This document shows, one piece after another, positions 8,502-19,206 of a DNA stretch of 60,286 nt. How positions within the stretch are numbered: the first letter of the stretch is position 1; each line of letters opens with the position of its first letter. The notes beneath the pieces are model-generated. The model was not told the origin of the DNA. It did no database searches and saw nothing but the letters and a program-made list of their open reading frames with translations. Source of the DNA: Actinomycetota bacterium. Its GTDB lineage: Bacteria > Actinomycetota > Thermoleophilia > RBG-16-64-13. A program made the translations under genes and the position numbers. Where the stretch lies: NCBI GenBank assembly GCA_012514635.1, contig JAAYZX010000008.1, forward strand, positions 1-60,286. Reading direction: 5' to 3'.

Positions 8502-9674
8502 TTATCCGCCGGTGCTGGGAACAGACGACACGGGCAGATCCCGACCCACCACCACCACAATCCTTCCCACGGGAAACTCCTCCCGCTTCACAACCATCCC
8601 CACCCCCAGCAGTGTGCGCACGTGTTCGGCTTCGGCCAGTACGTCTGGAGCCGCCAGGATCTGAGTCGTCACTACATCAGGGAACTGTTCGGCATTCTTT
8701 GGTTCCAATACACCGAAACCCAAACCGACTATCGCCGTGCTGACGGCCTCCGCCACCCCTATTTCCCCTGAACCGTTTTGCACCTCTACGCTGACTCGGT
8801 CTTCACCACCACTCTCTCCTTTCAGCACTGCGATCCTAACGGGATCCGGTTCGTAGTACTCTGAAGGAGTCTGTCCTACCCATTTCCCCGGAACAACCGC
8901 TTCCACACCTGGTGGGCTGGGCAGCTCACGAAGTGCCTCGGCAACTTCCTTTGCACCCGAGCCCTTCAGGTCCAGAGAGTCCAAGGCCGCCTGTCCTTTG
9001 GATGTTTTTGCCGCAGCCGCAACCACATCGGCCGCAGTCAGCACCGACGCGGCAGATGTGCTCTTATTCCTCAGCGCAGGCGGGAGCGCCCCTTTGCTAC
9101 TCACTATCGTTGCGACTTCACGCAGAGAGGCCCACGACACATCAGCTACAGCAGTCACCTCACTATCGATGAGGTGCTGCACAACGTGGGCTATTGCTTC
9201 GGGTCCCTGCTCGGCGACGATTGTTTCTATGGTGGCAAAACCTGCCTCCACCTGAGCCAGTGTATCTCCCGGGAAGGACATCAACGTAGTAGGTGAACCG
9301 CTCACCGAGACGAACAGCACGGCTGCTGTCGACGCGTCTTGCGTCACTCTCAACACAACCCCGGCGGACCTGGCAGCCGAGGGCGAAGTGGAGTCGGGGG
9401 CATTGCTCCCCCCGACTCCACTTCGCCCTCCAAGACTCACGACACCGAATACCACTCCACCGACCGCAACCAGCGCCAACAGCCCAAGTAGTACGCGCCG
9501 GATAAGCAGGCGACGGCGTGCTCGGCGAATCTCGGCACGCCGTCGCCTATATCCCTCCCGAGTAGACCGCACAGACCGAACCACGGGCCGGTCCCTCGCA
9601 GCGCCCTCCTCGCCTACCAATCTCTCTCTCCCGTCTTCTACTGCCCTTTGCTCCCCAAGGCGTAAAGTCCCCAT
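8502..9674 (-). CDS. Membrane-anchored LytR_C-domain protein (degenerate LCP-like)
   Basis: 390 residues. A very basic juxtamembrane stretch (about 40-58) leads to one membrane segment (about 59-82), a Gly/Ser/Pro linker, a middle region resembling the regulatory part of LytR-CpsA-Psr proteins, and a C-terminal LytR_C domain beginning near VSVEVQNGSG. The LCP phosphotransferase arginines are not recognisable, so I would not call it a teichoic-acid or arabinogalactan ligase. The gene follows nadD with a 37-bp overlap, the common actinobacterial nadD-lytR order, but the usual next gene, rsfS, is absent. Two long perfect inverted repeats lie within the coding region, at the linker and at the basic segment. 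Confidence 0.75.
   Translation of the reverse strand: MGTLRLGEQRAVEDGRERLVGEEGAARDRPVVRSVRSTREGYRRRRAEIRRARRRLLIRRVLLGLLALVAVGGVVFGVVSLGGRSGVGGSNAPDSTSPSAARSAGVVLRVTQDASTAAVLFVSVSGSPTTLMSFPGDTLAQVEAGFATIETIVAEQGPEAIAHVVQHLIDSEVTAVADVSWASLREVATIVSSKGALPPALRNKSTSAASVLTAADVVAAAAKTSKGQAALDSLDLKGSGAKEVAEALRELPSPPGVEAVVPGKWVGQTPSEYYEPDPVRIAVLKGESGGEDRVSVEVQNGSGEIGVAEAVSTAIVGLGFGVLEPKNAEQFPDVVTTQILAAPDVLAEAEHVRTLLGVGMVVKREEFPVGRIVVVVGRDLPVSSVPSTGG
9379..9430. repeat. 22-bp perfect inverted repeat inside the LytR_C gene
   Basis: Arms 9379-9400 and 9409-9430 are exact reverse complements over 22 bp, separated by 8 nt (CATTGCTC). They encode the Gly/Ser/Pro linker just outside the membrane segment. 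This is far longer than expected by chance in a coding sequence. Confidence 0.9.
9508..9548. repeat. 13-14-bp perfect inverted repeat inside the LytR_C gene
   Basis: AGGCGACGGCGTG (9508-9520) pairs exactly with CACGCCGTCGCCT (9536-9548); one more C:G pair closes inward, leaving a 13-nt loop. It encodes the Arg-rich segment before the membrane helix, so part of the symmetry could come from repeated Arg/Ala codons. Confidence 0.75.
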
Positions 9675-10294
9675 TTGTAGATCAGATCTTCTACTCTTTG
9701 GGGCACGAGATATCGAATGGTGCGTCCGTCTGCCACTCTCTGCCTGATATCGGTGGAGGAAACATCCAGTCCTGGGACATCCATGGGCACGATTCGCCCT
9801 CCGCCAACGAGTCGGCTCTGCAGATGTTCCAGTTCACCCAAATCGTAGCCGGGGCGAGTAGCCGCAACCACAGAGCAAAAACCCAGCAGCCTCTCAGGTT
9901 CCTTCCACGTCATGATCTCCAGCACTGCGTCGGCACCCGTGATGAAGAACAATTCCACCCCTACTCCGAACAGTCGTGTGAGGTGGCTCATTGTCTCCAC
10001 GGTGTAGTCCGTCGCCGGATTGTCGACCTCGTATCGCGAGACCCAGAATCGGGGGTGTCCCGCTGCAGCCACGACTACCATCAGATAGCGTAGTTCGGCC
10101 GGCGTAAGGAAACCCCTCTTGTGCGGCGGCGTCCCAGTAGGAATGAATATGACCCAGTTCAGCCGAAATTGCTCGAGAGCCTGATCGGCCACTGCCAGGT
10201 GGCCTATATGTATGGGGTCGAAACCGCCTCCCATCACCCCCAGCCGAGCAGGTCTCTTATCCAGCCGACCACGGAGAACTTCCAATGTATCCAT
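9638..10294 (-). CDS. nadD: NadD, nicotinate-nucleotide adenylyltransferase
   Basis: Transfers AMP from ATP to nicotinate mononucleotide to make deamido-NAD, in the cytoplasm. 218 residues with the nucleotidyltransferase signature GGGFDPIHIGH near residue 22, TGADAV, and the C-terminal motif VSSTDIRQRVADG (ISSTxIR type). It sits 2 bp after proA, and its end overlaps the LytR_C gene. Length and motifs are typical. Confidence 0.95.
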   Translation of the reverse strand: MDTLEVLRGRLDKRPARLGVMGGGFDPIHIGHLAVADQALEQFRLNWVIFIPTGTPPHKRGFLTPAELRYLMVVVAAAGHPRFWVSRYEVDNPATDYTVETMSHLTRLFGVGVELFFITGADAVLEIMTWKEPERLLGFCSVVAATRPGYDLGELEHLQSRLVGGGRIVPMDVPGLDVSSTDIRQRVADGRTIRYLVPQRVEDLIYKWGLYALGSKGQ

Positions 10295-10296
10295 GG

Positions 10297-11565
10297 TCAG
10301 CGAGTATGGCCGTTGCCGGTAACCACGTATTTGGTAGTGGTCAGCGCCTGGAGGGTCAGCGGGCCGCGAGTGTGCAGTTTCTGTGTGGCAATGCCTATCT
10401 CGGATCCCAACCCAAACGAGGCACCGTCGGTTAATCGCGTGCTGGCATTGACGTACACGGCCGCCGCGTCCACCTCACCCGCGAATCTCCGCGCCGCTTC
10501 CAGGTCTCTGGTCACTATGGCCTCGGAGTGCCCGGTTCCATATCGACCGATGTGCTCAATGGCTTCGGCCAAGCTGCTGACTACCCGCACGGCCAGCTCC
10601 GGACCCAAGAATTCCATAGCGTATTGGTCTTCAGTGGCGGGGTTCAGCAGTTGCCCGGTTTCTCCCAGCATACTCCTTGTCCGCTCGCACGCATAGATCG
10701 TAACCTTGCGATCCTGCAATTCGGCAATAACGTGGGGAAGGAACGCCTCCGCCACAGACTCGTGAACCAAGAGGGTTTCCGCAGAGTTACATACACCCGG
10801 GCGAGAGAGTTTGGCATTGAGAGTAATGGACACCGCCTGTGTTAGATCGGCCGCACGATCAACATAGATGTGACAGTTTCCCACAGAGGCGAAGATCACC
10901 GGAATCCGGCTGTTGTCGACCACAAATTCCCGCAGGTCAATGCCTCCCCGTGCCACAAGAAGGTCAACCACCCCGCTCAGCTTCATCAAATCTACAAGCG
11001 CCTCGCGTTCCCTGTAGGGGAAAAATTGAATGCAGCTCCCCGGCAATCCCGACTCCAGCACAGCGCCGGTGATGACCTCGGCCAGGATGCGATTGGAGGC
11101 ATACGCGTGAGAGCCTCCACGCAGGATGACCGCATTACCGGCTTTTAGACACACGGCCGCCGCGTCAACTGTGACGTTTGGACGTGATTCGTACACCACA
11201 GCAACCACGCCGAACGGCACACGCTTAATCTCCACACCCAGGCCGGTCACAGTACGCCAGCCCTCGGTTACCACACCTACCGGATCGGGCAGGCCGGCCA
11301 ATACCCGCAGCCCCTGCACCATCTCATCCACTCGATGCTCGTCAAGAAGTAGACGATCAAGTTCCGACGCCGAGAGTCCCTTCTTGCGCGCAGCGGCGAC
11401 ATCGGCGACATTCTCTTGGAGGACCTCACCCATGCGACGTTCAAGCGCATCAGCCATGAGGAGAAGGGCCTGGTTTTTCTCTGCCGTGAGGGCGGAGGCC
11501 ACACGTCTCGAGGCCAACCGAGCTTCATATCCAAGCGTGCGAACGTCCACTATTCCTCCTACCAC
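10297..11565 (-). CDS. proA: ProA, gamma-glutamyl phosphate reductase
   Basis: NADPH-dependent reductase that converts gamma-glutamyl phosphate to glutamate semialdehyde, the second step of proline synthesis. 422 residues of the aldehyde-dehydrogenase fold; the catalytic cysteine is Cys259 in RPGVCNSAETLLV, and the dinucleotide region YESRPNVTVDAA and the GSEIGIATQK tail are conserved. It lies 51 bp after proB, whose kinase product must be channelled to it because the phosphate intermediate is unstable. Confidence 0.96.
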   Translation of the reverse strand: MVGGIVDVRTLGYEARLASRRVASALTAEKNQALLLMADALERRMGEVLQENVADVAAARKKGLSASELDRLLLDEHRVDEMVQGLRVLAGLPDPVGVVTEGWRTVTGLGVEIKRVPFGVVAVVYESRPNVTVDAAAVCLKAGNAVILRGGSHAYASNRILAEVITGAVLESGLPGSCIQFFPYREREALVDLMKLSGVVDLLVARGGIDLREFVVDNSRIPVIFASVGNCHIYVDRAADLTQAVSITLNAKLSRPGVCNSAETLLVHESVAEAFLPHVIAELQDRKVTIYACERTRSMLGETGQLLNPATEDQYAMEFLGPELAVRVVSSLAEAIEHIGRYGTGHSEAIVTRDLEAARRFAGEVDAAAVYVNASTRLTDGASFGLGSEIGIATQKLHTRGPLTLQALTTTKYVVTGNGHTR

Positions 11566-11616
11566 CGGGCCACAGCCGCGGCCATCGCCATCAGTGTTCG
11601 AACCCTCATCTGCATG

Positions 11617-12726
11617 TTACTCCACAAGAACCAGGTAATCTCGGTGAATGGCGTCGGGAGACGCATGGGACAGTACTTGGGCTACCTGCCCACTGCGCAT
11701 GCCCTTCACAGCCTCCAATTCATCACTGGAATAATCCACGATACCTCGTGCCAGCTCCCGACCGTCTTGGTTGCACACGCCCACAGCGTCACCGGCTCGG
11801 AACGTACCCTCCACTCGGGTGACGCCTACGGGCAGCAGCGAGGCATTGCCGCACATAGCTTGGGCCGCCCCCTCGTCCACGTAAATGTAGCCGCTGATCG
11901 GCTTGCCGTAGAGCAGCCAAAGCTTAAACGCTCCCAACCCTAGGTCACGGGGCAGAAAGCGCGTACCCAGCTCCTCTCCCGCTACACAGGCGGTGATAAC
12001 TCCGGACCGCGAACCCCTGGCTATGGTGGTGCGAACGCCTCCGCTGGTAGCCACCTTGGCGGCCCGTACCTTACTGGCCATACCTCCGCGGCCAAGAGGT
12101 CCGCGCGAATCCGTAGAGATGGAATCCAGCTCTGCGAAATCGCGTACCTCTTTGATCAGCATGGCCCGCGGATCATCCTGTGGATTAGCCGTGTAGAGCC
12201 CCTCTGTATCGGTCAGGAGAATGAGCAGATCGGCCCGGATCAGGAGCGATACCTGTGCCGCCAGCATATCGTTGTCGCCAAAGCAGAGTTCTTCAGTTGA
12301 CGTGGTGTCATTCTCATTGATGATGGGCACCACTTTCCACTCCAACAGCTTACGTAGAGTGTTCCCGGCATTGAGATAGTTGGCACGCACAGCGAAGTCG
12401 TGGGCGCTGAGAAGCACCTGCGCGGTAACCACCTCCTCGTGTCCGAACAGTTCACTGTACGCATGGAACAGCCGCCCTTGACCAACGGCCGCCAGTGCCT
12501 GTAGCTGATCCACCTCCGTGGGCTTGGCCGCGATACCAAGAGGACCCATACCCGAGGATACCGCCCCTGAAGAAACCAGAACTACCCGATGACCTCTCCT
12601 ATGCATATCGCATATCTCAGCCACCCTGCCGGCCATGGGACCCAATCGAAACTTCCCCCGCTCGTCGGTCAGTGTGCTGGAACCAACTTTCACCACTACC
12701 GTCATCGTGCCACGCCTGCCCGCCAC
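11617..12726 (-). CDS. proB: ProB, glutamate 5-kinase with C-terminal PUA domain
   Basis: Phosphorylates glutamate to gamma-glutamyl phosphate, the first and usually feedback-inhibited step of proline synthesis. 369 residues: an amino-acid-kinase domain (VVKVGSSTL, SSGAVSSG, INENDTTSTEE, GRGGMASKVRAA) and a PUA domain from about residue 275. The GTG start at 12726 is preceded by TAGGAG, which overlaps the obgE stop. An internal ATG at 12705 (MTVVVKVGS) matches many homologues but has no ribosome binding site. Confidence 0.96.
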   Translation of the reverse strand: MAGRRGTMTVVVKVGSSTLTDERGKFRLGPMAGRVAEICDMHRRGHRVVLVSSGAVSSGMGPLGIAAKPTEVDQLQALAAVGQGRLFHAYSELFGHEEVVTAQVLLSAHDFAVRANYLNAGNTLRKLLEWKVVPIINENDTTSTEELCFGDNDMLAAQVSLLIRADLLILLTDTEGLYTANPQDDPRAMLIKEVRDFAELDSISTDSRGPLGRGGMASKVRAAKVATSGGVRTTIARGSRSGVITACVAGEELGTRFLPRDLGLGAFKLWLLYGKPISGYIYVDEGAAQAMCGNASLLPVGVTRVEGTFRAGDAVGVCNQDGRELARGIVDYSSDELEAVKGMRSGQVAQVLSHASPDAIHRDYLVLVE

Positions 12727-12735
12727 GCTCGGCTC

Positions 12736-14226
<1,491 letters not shown>

Positions 14227-14490
14227 TTACTTAGATACTTCGGGCACAACAATACTGATGGCCCTACCGCGCCGCCCGCGGGTGAATAACACAAGACCGT
14301 CCGCCTTGGCGAACAAGGTGTCATCCTTACCGATGCCGACATTGACACCGGGATGGAACCGTGTACCGCGCTGACGCACCAGAATGGAGCCCGCAGTGAC
14401 AAATTGGCCACCAAACGCCTTTACTCCAAGGCGCTGCGAATTGGAGTCACGCCCGTTCCGAGAGCTACCGCCGCCTTTTTTGTGAGCCAT
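14227..14490 (-). CDS. rpmA: 50S ribosomal protein bL27
   Basis: 87 residues starting [16 protein letters not shown], the typical bL27 N-terminal extension reaching the peptidyl-transferase centre. There is no Firmicute-type cleavable presequence. [11 protein letters not shown] and [10 protein letters not shown] are diagnostic. It is 15 bp after rplU. Confidence 0.98.
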   Translation of the reverse strand: MAHKKGGGSSRNGRDSNSQRLGVKAFGGQFVTAGSILVRQRGTRFHPGVNVGIGKDDTLFAKADGLVLFTRGRRGRAISIVVPEVSK

Positions 14491-14505
14491 GAGATGCTAT
14501 CTCCT

Positions 14506-14802
14506 CTATGCGATCTGTTCCACGGAAAGGCGGGTGAGCGCACTGCGGAAGCCCGTTTTGCGCTTGAATCCGCGCTTGGGTTTGAACTTGAAAACCACCA
14601 GTTTGGGCCCACGCAGGTGTTCCACCACTCGGGCGGTCACCTTGGCCTGGTCTTCGCCGAGACGAAGCTCGTCTCTTGTTTGAACCAAAATGGCGTTGAG
14701 CTCAACAGTTGAGCCTTCGGCGGCATCGAGGCGGTCTACAACCAACTCATGCCCCTCCTCAGCACGATACTGCTTCCCGCCGATGTCGACGATGGCAAAC
14801 AT
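14506..14802 (-). CDS. rplU: 50S ribosomal protein bL21
   Basis: 98 residues, starting MFAIVDIGGKQYRAEEG and ending with the basic GPKLVVFKFKPKRGF-type region; the usual length is about 102. First gene of rplU-rpmA-obgE. The 129-bp upstream gap has a candidate -10 box and a self-complementary GCGGATGCATCCGC at about 14834-14847, a possible leader structure. The ribosome binding site is GCGAGGAG. Confidence 0.97.
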   Translation of the reverse strand: MFAIVDIGGKQYRAEEGHELVVDRLDAAEGSTVELNAILVQTRDELRLGEDQAKVTARVVEHLRGPKLVVFKFKPKRGFKRKTGFRSALTRLSVEQIA

Positions 14803-14880
14803 CTAAGATTCTCCTCGCTTTGTGACCGGCTGCGCGGATGCATCCGCTCCGCGTCTACGCTCTACTACCGCAGACCAAGA

Positions 14881-14886
14881 AGTATA
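14881..14886 (-). promoter_or_regulatory. Candidate -10 box for rplU-rpmA-obgE
   Basis: TATACT on the minus strand in the context GCTATACT, about 80 nt before the rplU start. The same GCTATACT stands upstream of the tRNA cluster (38115-38120). I see no convincing -35. Confidence 0.4.
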
Positions 14887-14931
14887 GCAACAGCACCGGC
14901 GCTCCGCTACTCACCGAGCCGGCGCCGCATC

Positions 14932-16593
14932 TCAAGAAGCCGGACGTGCATAGGCACAATTGCGGCTCACACGCTCCACAATTACTTTAACAGAGCGCCC
15001 CACTTTGGCTCCGGCGCCGAAAACGTTGATCACGTATGCACCCAGGCGCCCGATACCGTCGCGTGACTCGTAGACGCTGCGTTCAGTGATCTCAACCGTC
15101 AATTCCTGCCCTCGAGTCACGGGCAACGCGGCACGAGCAATCACCTCGCGGCTGCCCTCCGCACTTATGTTCATCTCCTCCCGGCCCAAATGGTCCACAC
15201 CCTCGAAGATGAAGAGGCGTCCCACTTCCTCGCTGAAACGACGGGCTCTCAACCCATCACTCAAGGCGAACAATCCTGCCACATCCGGGTGCACTTCTAC
15301 CAGAAACGCCTCTGACACAGACTCCTTGGCCAGCAGCCTGAGCTTCCTTTCCACTTCCAGCGCCACACTCTGCGCCGAGAGCACCACCCCCTCCCCACCA
15401 CAGTCGGGACAGGGACGAGTCATAATGCCGCGAATGCCGTCGGTGACGTTCTGTCTGGTCATTTCCACCAAACCCAAGGGCGAAAGCTCCACCACGTACG
15501 ATTTGGTCCTGTCCTTCGCCAGCTCAGCCTCCAAGGTAGCCAAGACCTGCTCGCGGTTTTGGCGACGTGCCATATCGATGAAATCAATGACGATAATACC
15601 GCCGATATCACGGATACGGAGCTGTCGCACCACCTCACGCGCAGCTTCTAGATTGGTCTGCAGGATGGTGTCTTCCAGAAATGTCCGTCCCACATATCGG
15701 CCGCTGTTTACGTCGACGACGGTCATGGCCTCTGTATGGTCAATGACCAGGTAGCCGCCGGACGGCAGATCCGCGCGGCGACGCACGGCTCGTTTGATCT
15801 CAGCTTCAATGCCGTATGTCTCGAACAGAGGTCGGCCGCCCTGGTACAGCTCCACACGATCCGCCATTTCGGGTGTTGTGGTCTGCAGAAAACCTACTAT
15901 ACGTTTCTGAAGTCCTTCATCGTCCACCAAGACCTGGGAGATTTCCTCGGTGAACTCATCGCGGATGATCTTCATGGCCAGGTCGGCTTCCGAGTACACT
16001 ACGTTGGAAACGTCGAGCTCTAATCGTCGCTGTACGGTTCCCCACAGCTTCTCGAGAAAACGTAAGTCGTGGGTAATGGCTTTTTCGCTCACTCCTTCGG
16101 CCGCAGTACGGATGATAACTCCGGCCTTGTCCGGTTTGATGCTCTGGCAGAGACCGCGTAGACGGGCACGCTCTTCGTCGGGAATACGCCGAGAAACGCC
16201 ACACACGCTCCCACCGGGAACAAACACGAGATACCGACCGGCAATACTGAGTTCTGTGGTCAATCGTGCGCCTTTGACCCCCATGGGATCTTTGGCAACC
16301 TGAACAACGACAGACTGCCCGGGCTTGAGGAGTTGTGTGATTTTCTTGCCTCGCGCATCCGGTTCGTCCGCCCGTACCACATCGTCCACATAGAGAAACC
16401 CGTTCTTCTCTAGGCCTATGTCCACAAAAGCGGCGTCCATCCCGGCCAGCACGTTGACCACCCTGCCCTTGTAGATATTACCCACCAGCGACCGGCGCTC
16501 GCTCCGTTCCACGTACAGCTCGACCAGTCTGCCCTCTTCCAGGAGGGCGGCGCGTGTCTCGTTGGCCTCCCCGCTAATAAGCAGTTGTTTCAT
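14932..16593 (-). CDS. rng: Ribonuclease G/E
   Basis: Endoribonuclease for 5S/16S rRNA maturation and mRNA decay. 553 residues: S1 domain (about 35-120), catalytic metal aspartates in VVDVNSGRY (Asp294) and IVIDFIDM (Asp337), and the Zn-link PCPDCGG (Cys395, Cys398) through which subunits dimerise. It has no long disordered scaffold arms of the E. coli RNase E type, so it is the short RNase G-like form. The start overlaps the upstream radical SAM gene by 4 bp (ATGA), so the two are co-translated. Confidence 0.95.
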   Translation of the reverse strand: MKQLLISGEANETRAALLEEGRLVELYVERSERRSLVGNIYKGRVVNVLAGMDAAFVDIGLEKNGFLYVDDVVRADEPDARGKKITQLLKPGQSVVVQVAKDPMGVKGARLTTELSIAGRYLVFVPGGSVCGVSRRIPDEERARLRGLCQSIKPDKAGVIIRTAAEGVSEKAITHDLRFLEKLWGTVQRRLELDVSNVVYSEADLAMKIIRDEFTEEISQVLVDDEGLQKRIVGFLQTTTPEMADRVELYQGGRPLFETYGIEAEIKRAVRRRADLPSGGYLVIDHTEAMTVVDVNSGRYVGRTFLEDTILQTNLEAAREVVRQLRIRDIGGIIVIDFIDMARRQNREQVLATLEAELAKDRTKSYVVELSPLGLVEMTRQNVTDGIRGIMTRPCPDCGGEGVVLSAQSVALEVERKLRLLAKESVSEAFLVEVHPDVAGLFALSDGLRARRFSEEVGRLFIFEGVDHLGREEMNISAEGSREVIARAALPVTRGQELTVEITERSVYESRDGIGRLGAYVINVFGAGAKVGRSVKVIVERVSRNCAYARPAS

Positions 16594-19205
16594 GGTGTCT
16601 TCCCTGTCCCCGCCATGGGGTCCTCTCCTGCGATATCTATCTCTAGACGCTGGATCCCACGGATAAGAAAATTCACTCCTGTTACCCGCTCCAACGCCTC
16701 TACGACTTCCTGAGGTCGGGCTGAACCACGCCGACCAACCGTTGTGCGAAACCGTATACGACCGGACGACGCATCGCCGCCCAACCCTGAGTCAAACCCA
16801 GATATTTCGACATCGGGCACGAAGGTTTTCACATCGACCGATCTGACTTCGCCGGGTCGGCGTCGTTCCACCGTTATTGAACCTGCCTCAGTATAACTTC
16901 GCCCCGCCGACCATAGAACCTCGACTCCACCAACCACATCGTCCTCACGGGCACCCACGTCTCCAACCACCACGTCCACTTCATAAGTGCAACCCACTAC
17001 CTCCGCCGGCACCGACCCCCGCCGCCGCCAGGGAACTATACGGATGACCTGCACCCCATCCGGAAGCGCAGCGGCAAGACGCGGTGCAAAGTCACGAGGC
17101 GGCGGCTCGCTCAACGAGAACTGGCAGAACTCTTGGCGGCTCTCGACTCCCACAGGTCTTGGTAGAGCTATGCTCAGCAAAGGCTTGGGGCGCAGGCCAC
17201 CCGACAAACTCAAATGCCCACCCGCACGCCTTACTGCACGACGCAGGAGCTGAAGCGTGTCCAAGTGGGCCAGAAATCTCTGTCGACCCCGCACAGAGTA
17301 CTCCAGTATGTAGCTGAAACTGCGCGATCTTCCGGCCGTCGGTGCTCGTCCGGCTGAACCCGCCGGAGCCTCTCCAAACTCCTCACCGTCGCCCTGCAGC
17401 GCCAGATCCGGTCCCGTCACGTTGACACCGCATACGCCGCACTCCCGGCACTCTTCCCAACGACAATCACCCGTGGTCAGGCCTGCCGAAGCCCTTTCAC
17501 GCTCACGCTTGAGAAATTCACGCGATACCACCGGTCCCCGGACGATATCCCACGGCAAATCATCGTCCGAACCAAGCTCTGTGGTGGCAAGATCCTCAGC
17601 AGACAACCCGCACATGTCAAATGCGGCGCTCCACGCATCGGGGCGCTCTTGCTCCGTCCAGCAATCGAAACGGGCTCCCCGCCTCCAGGCCTCTTCTATC
17701 ACATCGGCCAGCTCCGCTCCACCTCGGGCCAGGGCGGCCTCCAAATAGCTGGTATCGATGGAGTGCAGAGACAGCTTGAAAGGAGCGCGACTCAGACCGG
17801 CCCGCAGGATCTTTTGTCGACGCAACAAAGTCGACCGTTCTGCCATAGCCTCCCACTGGAAGGGCGTGGCCGGCTTGGGGATGAAGTTGGTAACACTGAC
17901 GTGCAGAGAGAGTCTCCCGGCCCTGGACTCCAGGCAGCTCCTTCCCAGATCTCGCAGGCGCCTGCACAGATCCACGATGGCCTGTACGTCCTCGTCATCT
18001 TCAGTGGGGAGTCCAATCATGAAGTAGAGTTTGAGCACAGAGTAGCCACACGCAAACGCCTCTCGAGCCGCGCCCATGATATCCGGTTCCGACACGTTCT
18101 TGTTGATCACGTCACGAAGCCTCTGACTGCCCGCCTCGGGAGCCAGAGTGATCGTGGAACCGGACGGCGAGGCCAGGTGGTTGAGTCGGACGGCGGCCGA
18201 ATCGACACGGAGAGACGGCAAAGCCACCCGCACATCGGCCAGATCCCGGCCGAGCGCAGCGAGCACTTCTCGCAGCGCCGTATAGTCCGTGGTGGACAGC
18301 GAGCTCAGCGCCAGTTCTTCATGCCCGGTGGCAACCAGCTGCGCGGTCGCCATCTCCAGCACAGATCGCGCCTGTCGTTCTCGGACAGGACGGTACCACA
18401 TGCCCGCCTGGCAGAAACGACAACCACGGGTGCAACCCCGCATGATTTCCACCCACGCCCTATCGTGAACGCCGGCCGCCAGCGGCACCAGGCAGTCGGC
18501 CGGGTAGGGTGCCCCCTCCAGGCACGGAATCACACGTCTTTCCACGATGGTACTGACCCCCGGAACAAAGACTCCCGGGATCTCGGCCAGCCGCTGCAGC
18601 AGCTCCTGCCTGCTTCGAGCCCTCTGAATACCTTCGCCACAACTCTGCAGCATCTCCACAAACACTTCTTCCCCGTCACCCACTACGAATGCGTCGAAGA
18701 AAGGAAGCATAGGCAGAAAGTTGGCCATTGCCGGACCTCCCGCCACCACCAAGGGAAATTCATCGCGGTCCGCTGCTCGGAGCGGGATGCAGGCCAGATT
18801 CAACAGTTCCAGAACGTTGGTGTAGTTCAGCTCGTGCTGCAACGTAATACCAAGCAGGTGAGCTTCCCTCACCGGAGTCCATGTCTCCAATGTCACCAAG
18901 GGAAGACCCTGCTCGCGCAGGAGGGCTATTGCTTCCACCCAAGGCAGATAGACACGTTCCACACCCACGCCGGGCACGCCGCGCGCTAGATGGTACAAGA
19001 TCTGCACAGCCTGATTGGAGATACCTATCTCATAGGCCTCCGGAAATGCCAGCGCGACCCGCAGACGATCGTGCGCGCTGAACCCGGGGCCTGATCCCGA
19101 CTCCCCTCCAATCAGACGAGAGGCCTTCTGGATGCGCTCAAGCAGGGCGATATAATCGGGATTAGACGTACTGTGCACGGGAAGTAGGTGCCGGAACGAT
19201 GTCAA
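16590..19205 (-). CDS. B12-binding radical SAM protein fused to DUF2344 (TIGR03960/TIGR03936 families)
   Basis: 871 residues. The N-terminal part has a cobalamin-binding-like Rossmann region; the radical SAM core carries CTRGCRFC (Cys258, Cys262, Cys265) for the [4Fe-4S] cluster. After a Gly/Ala-rich linker (about 605-635) comes a DUF2344 domain beginning FSYILEYSVRGRQRFLAHLD. In many bacteria these are two neighbouring genes next to rng; here they are one. The family's reaction is not established; its constant linkage with rng and rplU suggests RNA or ribosome modification, which is inference. Overlaps rng by 4 bp. Confidence 0.9.
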   Translation of the reverse strand: MTSFRHLLPVHSTSNPDYIALLERIQKASRLIGGESGSGPGFSAHDRLRVALAFPEAYEIGISNQAVQILYHLARGVPGVGVERVYLPWVEAIALLREQGLPLVTLETWTPVREAHLLGITLQHELNYTNVLELLNLACIPLRAADRDEFPLVVAGGPAMANFLPMLPFFDAFVVGDGEEVFVEMLQSCGEGIQRARSRQELLQRLAEIPGVFVPGVSTIVERRVIPCLEGAPYPADCLVPLAAGVHDRAWVEIMRGCTRGCRFCQAGMWYRPVRERQARSVLEMATAQLVATGHEELALSSLSTTDYTALREVLAALGRDLADVRVALPSLRVDSAAVRLNHLASPSGSTITLAPEAGSQRLRDVINKNVSEPDIMGAAREAFACGYSVLKLYFMIGLPTEDDEDVQAIVDLCRRLRDLGRSCLESRAGRLSLHVSVTNFIPKPATPFQWEAMAERSTLLRRQKILRAGLSRAPFKLSLHSIDTSYLEAALARGGAELADVIEEAWRRGARFDCWTEQERPDAWSAAFDMCGLSAEDLATTELGSDDDLPWDIVRGPVVSREFLKRERERASAGLTTGDCRWEECRECGVCGVNVTGPDLALQGDGEEFGEAPAGSAGRAPTAGRSRSFSYILEYSVRGRQRFLAHLDTLQLLRRAVRRAGGHLSLSGGLRPKPLLSIALPRPVGVESRQEFCQFSLSEPPPRDFAPRLAAALPDGVQVIRIVPWRRRGSVPAEVVGCTYEVDVVVGDVGAREDDVVGGVEVLWSAGRSYTEAGSITVERRRPGEVRSVDVKTFVPDVEISGFDSGLGGDASSGRIRFRTTVGRRGSARPQEVVEALERVTGVNFLIRGIQRLEIDIAGEDPMAGTGKTP

Positions 19206-19206
19206 T

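Noticed and set aside
17649-18989. 446-residue plus-strand frame opposite the radical SAM gene
   Set aside because: Antisense shadow of a gene with clear cysteine motifs; low-complexity Arg/His composition, no domain.
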